Shown: positions 57,249-64,000 of the stretch, piece after piece
How positions within the stretch are numbered: position 1 is the stretch's first letter
How the letters are laid out: every line of letters starts with the position of its first letter
Assembly: GCF_022605165.1 (NCBI RefSeq)
Contig: NC_063078.1
Location: 558,001-622,000 of the forward strand
Direction of reading: 5' to 3'
Length of the DNA: 64,000 bases
Source of the DNA: Purpureocillium takamizusanense
Taxonomy: Eukaryota > Ascomycota > Sordariomycetes > Hypocreales > Ophiocordycipitaceae
Program-made: the position numbers and the translations under genes
Notes under the pieces: generated by a model
Databases searched by the model: none
What the model saw: the letters and a program-made list of their open reading frames with translations, nothing else
Told to the model about the DNA's origin: nothing

Positions 57249-59549
57249 CCTGCGGTCCGCGGCTGGACTGGACTCTGATTCTCCAAGCGACGACGCCCTG
57301 GGGAAAGGGTGTCTCTGGGGTCCAATGTCTCGGGTCGTGGGCAGGCCGCACCCAGCTCCTCACTACCGAGTACGTACGTACTACGACGAGGGAGCAACGG
57401 CAGACTTGTCCACCTGCTGACCCTTGTCTTGCCTGCTGACGCACCTCGTCATCCTCTACCCTCCCGTTTTTGGCGCAACATGCAGCTTAGGGGGATCATG
57501 ATGAGAAACAACAAAACGGGCTTGCATCGCACCCAAGAGGCATCCGCTACGGTATACGAGTTCGCCCGCTGCTGTCGCTTTCTCCTCGACGCTCTTCTCT
57601 TGGTGGAGACAGGTTCGATATACGAGTAAGCTGAAAACGGCCCGGTCAGTATAGTCATTTGATTCTCGGGGGCCCAGAGCATATGACCCTCTCTCTACCC
57701 GACTTCGTGTCTCAGGCCGCCTGCCCAGTGAACCCTATCAAGTGCGATGTGAGGCTGAGGCACCTGATGGACCTAACAGCGCCTTTAACTTGGATACCAG
57801 CCTGCGGCTCTGGAGGACCAAGTCTCCATGCACCTTAAATTTCCTGGATAATTGACGATCTGACCGACCGCACGCCAAGAGAGCGGCTCGACAGCCCTAC
57901 GGCATCAGCCCCCTCAGCGCAAGTCTGTCTCAAGGCCAAGAGCGGGCGATTGCGGGAGAGGCAGGCTACGCGTCAGTGGCGCTCGGTATGCCGCTCACCT
58001 CATCGAGGCCCTGATTTCTGGGGCCGCGTTCAAGGCGCATTCCCAGGGGCTGGGTGCTCCCGAGGGTCAAAGCTCGACGGCGCGGCGACGGCGTCTCGAC
58101 CAGCGCCGAAGAAGAAAATAGCACCTGTACAAGGCGAGGCTAGTATGTTAGACCCTTCGACTGACTGGGACCCCTTCGCACCGTCCAGGGTCGCCTATCG
58201 ATAATCGAGCAGGCCGATCGTATGGACTTAATCGACAAGTTAGCCACACCCCCGAACACCACAGGGTGTTTTTTTTTCCCGCGTTCATCGGGCCAAATAA
58301 TGACGAGCGTGGCTTAGAGGAAGTTCGCGAAAGGGCGTACCTAATATTACATTCTTGTTGATTCTTGGAGTTCGGTTTCGGATGCCCGTTCTATGCGATG
58401 CAAGGTAGAAGGAAAGGGAACACATCGCAACCTCGACGTCCCGGGTGGCGCCGGATGGATCAGTGACGGTGTGATTGCTCGAAGATAAGTCGATTTATGC
58501 CTTCAGCAGAGCATATACGACCATAGGCAGTGGAAAACACGGGGTCTCGTCCGCTCCCCCATAGTGAAGTCACTGACCGGCAGATTAGTAGTTGGGTTCG
58601 GTGACGACCAGCGAACACCGGCTGTTGTATATGTCTTTTTTTCTTTTTGTCGTTCCTCCCAGACTGAGGAAAATCTCATCGGGGTGCGCGCATAGTGTGC
58701 CGACAGGCTGCTTGATCCGTTTCTTTGGTGCAAGTGCAGACGGAAAGAGCATTGTCCCAGCAGCAGGCAGTGGGATCTTTTGTGCTGTATGATTTTGCGC
58801 TTTGTTAGTAAATTTCGTAGCAACTCCACTGGGACGGGAACAAAGCACGTACAACAACTGGCTGACCCCCGCTTGCTGTCGAGCGGCAGGCAAACGACAA
58901 CGCTTGAGGAAGCCAGCGCCCGGGCAGTTCGAAGTGGTATTCGCCCCATTCGCTCGTCTGCCACGACAAAATGGCCTATGTGTTGAGCAGAGGGCAGTCA
59001 ATTTTTGGGAGCAAGTTTTACTGCATCACTGACGTTGCCGTTCACTTGATGCGGCTGGAGGTGTGGCGGCCCCGTCAAACTCGTCAGTGGGAATTTACAG
59101 CGGACCGATCGCCTGTCACTGAACCCGGCGATATGGGAGCTGAGACGGTGGCTCCCCAGCACTCCCGTCGACCTGTAAAACGCCGCCTTTCCTTTAGAAG
59201 GGATGGAGCCTGCCAGCTGCCGTTACGGCGGAGCGCAGAGCCGCCCGCGCGTGCAAGGGCCATGGCTCCACCCAGCGCCAGCACCTCCCGCCAAATCAAA
59301 GGTTCAGTTGTCACTGGCAGGCAGCTGGAGGCTCTGGCTGACACCACCTGCGCAGGCCCTCCCTCCACCCCCGCCAAGTCTCCGCCATCGTCCATCCACC
59401 ATCCACCATCGCATCACCTCGCAACAACCTCGCTAGCTCGCAACTCCATCTACGACGACCCAGCCGGCATCCTCGCCGCTTATCGACTGCCACACGCGAA
59501 AGCAGCCTCGCCAGACAGACCAAGTGCATGTGATACGCGCGCCGCCGCC
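57249..59549. other. Intergenic region upstream of the EAF gene
   Basis: 2.3 kb with no supported gene. Short frames occur on both strands without recognised domains. The last 300 bp are C-rich and pyrimidine-rich, as in fungal leaders, with a GCCGCCGCCATGG start context at the right end. Confidence 0.6.
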
Positions 59550-60613
59550 ATGGCTGGATTGATCGATCCGACTGTGGCCGGCAAGTACCCCGTCATCCTC
59601 GGCGAGGGCCTGCTCGGCAAGACGTCCAACGACATCTTTACTGGCATTCGCTGTACGTGCTGCCTGATTTACCCGCAACGGCCTCGTTATACTGACAGGC
59701 GATTTTTCTGGCAGACAATCACAAGCCGACGCTGTCGTCGAGCGACGGTCCGGCGCAAGCCCGCCTGCGCCCGTCATTCCCGGGCAAGACCACTTCGTAC
59801 GATCTCTCCTTCAACGACGGCGACGACAAATATGCGTACACCGGAACCCGGAGTGTTGACGACAATCAGTATGTCCTGCACTTTGATCCGGAGCGCAAGG
59901 CGTTCATTCTCGACAAGATCGACTCGACATTCAACATGAACATCACCCGTATGCCCGGCAACTCCGATCCTGCCAAGCTCAGCAGACAATTCCCCCACCT
60001 CGATAGCGAAGCATCAGAACTCGCGAATACAGGCGAGAACAAGGTCGCAAAGGCGAAGCCGGCTGCGAAGGCGACGGCTACTCCCGTAACCGTTGCTCAG
60101 CCGAAGCCGAAGCGCAAGGCCGACAAGAAGCAGCAGCAGCAGAAAGACATCGAGCTCTCGCTACCAAAGCCCGAGCCGGTAAAAGAGAAGAAAATCACAA
60201 AGCGCATTGACGAAGACGAGGAGGAAGAAGATGACGACGACGACGGTGGTCTGCTGATTGAGTACCCTGGCGGAGAGACGGCTGCTAAGCACAACGACTT
60301 CTCGCCGGCCTTCCCTCCGCCCCGACGCTTTGATGACTTCATGGACCAACGCGACTCGGAGGGCGATGCGGACGGTGAGAGTGATGATGAGCCGGACATG
60401 GACTTTAAGCTACCGAGCCCGGTCAACAACCACGCGTCGCGGCCAGAGCCGATGGATGAGGACGACGCGGAGGAGCCGCAGGCTGAGGAGCCGGCGAGCA
60501 TGGACATGGAAAACGACCTGGAGAAGGAAATGGAAATGGCATTTGGGGATCTCGAAAACGGCCAGGAGGGCAGCCCCGACGGCGACGAAAGCGAAATTTC
60601 CGAGGAGGACTAG
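59550..60613 (+). CDS. eaf1: EAF-type RNA polymerase II elongation factor (ELL-associated)
   Basis: Homologue of ELL-associated factors, which bind ELL and stimulate RNA polymerase II elongation; nuclear. Exon 1 is 59550-59652 and exon 2 is 59715-60613. Intron 59653-59714 (62 nt, donor GTACGT, acceptor GGCAG) restores FTGIRYNHKP. 333 residues. The N-terminal domain is well conserved: GKYPVILGEGLLGKTSND, RLRPSFPGKTTSYDLSF, YTGTRSVDDNQYVLHFDPER and KAFILDKIDSTFNMNITR. The rest is Lys/Ala/Pro-rich, then strongly acidic, with several runs of Asp/Glu that fit a transactivation-type tail. The symbol follows fission yeast; it is unrelated to budding yeast Eaf1 of NuA4. The stop codon lies 233 bp from that of the convergent GFA gene. 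Confidence 0.92.
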
Positions 60614-60846
60614 ATGGATGAGTGGCGCTGTCGGGACCATGTATTTTCTTTCATGTACTTTGGCACGGAGTTTGGGATCACTGGTGCTCGCGGTCACGCC
60701 TCAGGGCGCTTGTGGGATGTTTTGTACACCGGCATCTCAATTTCTTATCTGGGATACCGAGCGCATTAGAGGAAAACTATCAGGCATGTTCGTCCTTTTT
60801 GTCTCGATATCAGAATACCTCGATCGTCCTCACTACGAGCGCGCCA

Positions 60847-61539
60847 TTACTTGGGTGAGAGCAGTACCACCTCGCCGTCCTCGTCGTCAAACTTGTACCT
60901 ATCTCCCGGGAGGTGGTCCGTCACGCCCTCAATCTCGGCATCGCACCACAGATGCCTCTCCGCGTACGTCAACGCCCTGCCGTGCGCGCCGCGGAGGGCG
61001 TCCTTGTCGAAGCACCCGACCGTCATGCCGATGCTGTCGTAGCTCTCGTCCTGCCAGAAGAGGAAGCTCCCGCACGCGGAGCAGAAGCCGCGCGCGCGGC
61101 CCTCGCTCGCGCGGTACCGGCGCAGCGTGGAGTCCGCGTCCCAGGTCAGCGCCGAGAGGGGGATGTTTTGCACGCGGAAGATGAGGGAGCCGGTTTGCTT
61201 GCGGCACTGGGAGCATTGGCATGTTGAGCACTATAGTGTATTAGAAACAGGTTTTTTTTTGGTTTTTTTTTTTGGTTTGGTTGCTTAGTAGGTCAAGTTC
61301 ACGCCCGCGGTTTGTCATTATTGCCTTGGGTAGTCCTTATGTTGGGGAATAGAATAGAATAGACGTGGACATTGGACATGGACAACGGGGGCCAGGCGCG
61401 CGCAAAAAAAAGGGGGAGCGTAGACTGAACGTACCGCTTTGGTGAAGTCGTGGTCCGGGGGGAAGGCGATGGTGTAGCGGACGGACTCGCATAAGCACCC
61501 GCCGTGGATGGTCAGCGGCTTATCGTCGACAGTTGCCAT
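60847..61539 (-). CDS. GFA/CENP-V-fold zinc enzyme (glutathione-dependent formaldehyde-activating-like)
   Basis: 162 residues, cytosolic. Exon 1 is 61435-61539 and exon 2 is 60847-61230. Intron 61231-61434 is long for this window (204 nt; donor GTACGT, acceptor ATAG), joins in phase 0 and contains poly-T/A and GAATA repeats. Zinc ligand motifs of the family are present: CLC near residue 15, CSTCQCSQCRKQTG at about 36-49 and GFCSACGSFLFW at about 80-90. The founding enzyme condenses formaldehyde with glutathione, but most family members are unassigned, so substrate is unknown here. The start is the ATG at 61539, since the upstream extension is a non-ATG open frame. Length and Cys pattern are typical of fungal members. 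Confidence 0.88.
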
Positions 61540-62047
61540 GACGATGAGGATAGTACTGTATATGTTTTCCAACACGCCTTGGTAGCGACATTGATATTTT
61601 ATTCCTGTTCCCTTCCCTGTGGGTACGAATGGAGAGGCAAGGAGAGACCATGAATGTGCTCGAGAAAAATATAGAGACGGGGGAGATTCACCCCGTGGCA
61701 TTCATCGGCGCACTTTGCAGCTTTTTATAGGGCGCCAAAAAGGCTGAATGTCAACGACGCCTTTGTCGCGTCGTCGTCGGGGCGTCGTCAATCACGATTG
61801 CGTCACTTACTCTGTATGTATGAGTCGCAGGGTCCTACCCCACGAGTGGCACAACCGCGCGCATCATTAGCGTCGCGCTGGGGAGGGGTCGAGGGCTGAT
61901 CTCGGTAGGGCGCGCAAGACGGGCTAGGAAGGCCTAGGAGAAATGTGGGGGAGGAACACAGGTTATCGCTGGTTTCTGCAATGCTTGCTTCAACGCACGC
62001 TTCGTATACATGCGTGGAAACGGGGTATCATTGCTATCAAGCATGGG
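61540..62047. other. Intergenic between GFA-like and POP1 genes
   Basis: 508 bp upstream of the GFA-like gene and downstream of POP1. Nothing else is recognisable. Confidence 0.6.
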
Positions 62048-64000
62048 CTACAGCAAATCCCACCGCGCGATCCAGCCGACATTCTCGCCGGCATTCCTTA
62101 CAATGCAAAGCCTTCCTTCCTTTCCGTAGTCTCTTACATCCGCCAGCACCTTGCCGGCGGTTAGGCTGCCCATGGCGGCACCTCGGCCGTCTGTGAGGCA
62201 GTACGATCCCGCAGTAACGAACCCTATCAGGTCCTTTGCGTCTGGTACCAGCGGGTGGCCGCCAACATCGCGTAGGTTCGGTGGCTCCGAGGGGTATGGC
62301 GTATATGGCCTAATGAGTTCTTCCGCGAGGGCTCGCTTTCGGGCTTCCATATCCGAGGGCCACGGCCGTTTCGAACCCTTTTTCCTTTTCAAAGAGGGTA
62401 CATCGGCGAGAGCAAGCCATTGCTTCCGTAGGTCGTGCGGAAGGGCGGCTACGTGTGAATCGTTCGGCGGGACCGTCGATGGTACTTCTGCTGTGGCAGA
62501 ACTGGCAACATTGGATGCCGTTGACGGAAGTCGGTATATCCTGGCGCAGGTTGAGACAACTCCACGGGCGACAAGAGATAGCCTGACGTTGATGATAGCG
62601 TTTGACGTGTCCATGGAGGTCATGGGTGATGCGATCAGGGCATCGAACGATGTCCTGCTCACGTGTCGCAAGAGCTTGAGAGGGTGCGTCTCTTTGTCGT
62701 TGTGCGATACCACTGGCTTGTCTCGGTCAATATCCATGGCGTCGCCATCCACAATGCCTCCTTCTGACAAGGTGGAGTCTTCGCTCCGTGCCTTGGAGAG
62801 GCCGAAGAGCACCTCAAAGTCGCAGGCCAAGCCGTCTCCCACCTCGCCTTTTCTTCCTGCGCCCAAGTTGAGCGATGTCCATTCCGTTCTCTTGCTTTTT
62901 GGGCGTCTTTCCCATTCCCTCTTCCTCTTCTGGCGCTGCGCAAGCTCCCACTCCACGCCGGAATCCGTTGCAATGTACTCGGCAGGAAACCAAGGCAGCC
63001 CACGCTCGAACGCCACCTGCATAGCCTCATGCAGACCTCCGAATCGAGGGTTCAGACCCGATACGAGGGGTACGTGCACCAAGCCATACCACAGTGGAAG
63101 TATGCATTTCCAAGGTGCGAGAAGAGTCCAAGTACCCTGCGTGTGAGTAGGCGAGAGTGACCGGGACGCCACGAGGATGACGGGAATGGGAGGGTCCCTC
63201 GTTGTGGGCTTCAAGAAAGAACCACCGGCCGCATTGCCCTTCCGCCTGTTGATCGATTTTTGTGATGGGAGATTTGATGCCGTGTGTCGGGCATCGCGGT
63301 CGAAGAGGGCCGAAGGCTCGAGCCCTGTATCTGCCGGCCAGTTCGCCACTATCTTAAGAACGTCTGTTTGCGCCTGGCTGTCTGTGGGAACTTGAAGTTT
63401 CCTTGGTGGGTATCGTAGTCGCGGATCTTGTATAGAAAAATTCAGAAGCGCATTCGCAGGGAGAGTGGCAGGGTTTGTTAATCCCTTCAAGGACTCGAAA
63501 AGTGTTCCGTGAGCTGATTTAGGACTCTGTCTGGTGCAGTAAGGGGTTAAAACCGCCAGCAACGCTTCGGTTGATGCCGGGCCGGTCAGCTCGATGCTCC
63601 CGATCTCGAAGCGGAGGTCTTCGATATATAGCCGTGGATTCTCCATCTTGGTGAGCCGCAAGAGTTCGTTGAAGAGCTCCAGGAATGCCGACGGATGGAC
63701 CCTGAGGAAAATCTGCCTTTGATTCCTCTTTGAGCCCTCGTCGTCGCTGGGCCCCGGGGTTTGGGGGTTCCACACTACGATGGCTGGGCAAATCTGGCGT
63801 CGACCATCGCTCACAGATTTGCTGAGCATGCCTCGCCATGCTCTGGTCCCCAGCCTCCATCGTCTGCCTTTCTCGTTCCAACAAGATTCCTCCAGTAAGC
63901 CGACTCTTTTCAGCACCCTTTCGATGCCAGCACTGTTGCCGTACAGCCCGATGGTGCTCATGTAGCTCATGTCCCAAAGCATTGTGCCGCGTTCGCCCTG
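62048..64000 (-). CDS. POP1: POP1 subunit of RNase P/MRP, C-terminal part (5' end beyond window)
   Basis: Largest protein subunit of nuclear RNase P and RNase MRP, needed for tRNA 5' processing and rRNA maturation. The visible part is about 650 residues without introns and stays open to the right edge, so the ATG at 63982 is probably internal. The POPLD domain is recognisable in WTLLAPWKCILPLWYGLVHV followed by PLVSGLNPRFGGLHEAMQVA and FERGLPWFPAEY. The C-terminal domain contains IGFVTAGSYCLTDGRGAAMG and ends CIVRNAGENVGWIARWDLL, as in other Pop1 proteins. An acidic, poorly conserved insert sits after the POPLD domain. The N-terminal POP1 domain with its RNA-binding motifs is outside the window. 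Confidence 0.92.
   Translation of the reverse strand, partial: QGERGTMLWDMSYMSTIGLYGNSAGIERVLKRVGLLEESCWNEKGRRWRLGTRAWRGMLSKSVSDGRRQICPAIVVWNPQTPGPSDDEGSKRNQRQIFLRVHPSAFLELFNELLRLTKMENPRLYIEDLRFEIGSIELTGPASTEALLAVLTPYCTRQSPKSAHGTLFESLKGLTNPATLPANALLNFSIQDPRLRYPPRKLQVPTDSQAQTDVLKIVANWPADTGLEPSALFDRDARHTASNLPSQKSINRRKGNAAGGSFLKPTTRDPPIPVILVASRSLSPTHTQGTWTLLAPWKCILPLWYGLVHVPLVSGLNPRFGGLHEAMQVAFERGLPWFPAEYIATDSGVEWELAQRQKRKREWERRPKSKRTEWTSLNLGAGRKGEVGDGLACDFEVLFGLSKARSEDSTLSEGGIVDGDAMDIDRDKPVVSHNDKETHPLKLLRHVSRTSFDALIASPMTSMDTSNAIINVRLSLVARGVVSTCARIYRLPSTASNVASSATAEVPSTVPPNDSHVAALPHDLRKQWLALADVPSLKRKKGSKRPWPSDMEARKRALAEELIRPYTPYPSEPPNLRDVGGHPLVPDAKDLIGFVTAGSYCLTDGRGAAMGSLTAGKVLADVRDYGKEGRLCIVRNAGENVGWIARWDLL

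Overview
The window is filamentous-fungal nuclear DNA. The genes are GC-rich, and many carry short spliceosomal introns of 43-73 nt (a few of 130-221 nt) with GTANGT-type donors, CTAAC/CTGAC branch sites and YAG acceptors. Several families are fungus-specific: a Zn2Cys6/C2H2 regulator, the AreA/NIT2 nitrogen regulator, a Dbf2-type septation kinase and a GPI wall protein. Style and gene content suit a sordariomycete, probably Hypocreales; this placement is inference, and I could not name the species.

Layout. 0-5.5 kb: a large transcription factor running off the left edge (minus), a short-chain dehydrogenase (minus) and, divergent from it, a 3-isopropylmalate-dehydrogenase-like gene (plus). 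6.5-20.5 kb: YAE1, a doubtful ORF, a secreted GPI-type protein, CENP-O/Mcm21 (minus), an acetyl-CoA transporter, phosphopantothenate-cysteine ligase, a monocarboxylate-type MFS transporter (minus) and a WBP11-like splicing protein (minus). 20.9-23.8 kb: a cation/proton antiporter (minus) and a tiny Cys-rich protein. 23.7-28.4 kb: 4.7 kb without a supportable gene, upstream of areA (28.4-31.6 kb). 32.8-37.4 kb: Dbf2/SidB kinase (minus) and a CREG-like secreted protein. 39.9-48.6 kb: MED12, tail-to-tail with an F-BAR/RhoGAP gene of the Rgd1 type. 50.5-54.8 kb: ribosomal protein eS28 (minus) and an RBR-like protein (minus). 54.8-59.5 kb: mostly non-coding, with one broken reading frame. 59.5-64 kb: ELL-associated factor EAF, a GFA/CENP-V-fold enzyme (minus) and the C-terminal part of POP1 (minus) running off the right edge.

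Most genes are single-copy housekeeping genes with separate roles: transcription (MED12, EAF, AreA), RNA and ribosome function (POP1, WBP11, eS28, YAE1), chromosome segregation and cytokinesis (CENP-O, Dbf2, RhoGAP), cofactor supply (PPCS, acetyl-CoA transport) and transport. I saw no transposon with intact coding capacity, CRISPR array, rRNA or convincing tRNA. The points most worth a second look are: an RBR protein whose RING2 has Ser where the catalytic Cys should be; a TF/SDR/IPMDH-like trio at the left end; a reading frame at 56.6-57.2 kb broken by one stop; the repeat-rich upstream region and long open second intron of areA; and twin 12-bp palindromes near 49.25 kb. Exon coordinates were worked out by hand from splice signals and frame continuity.
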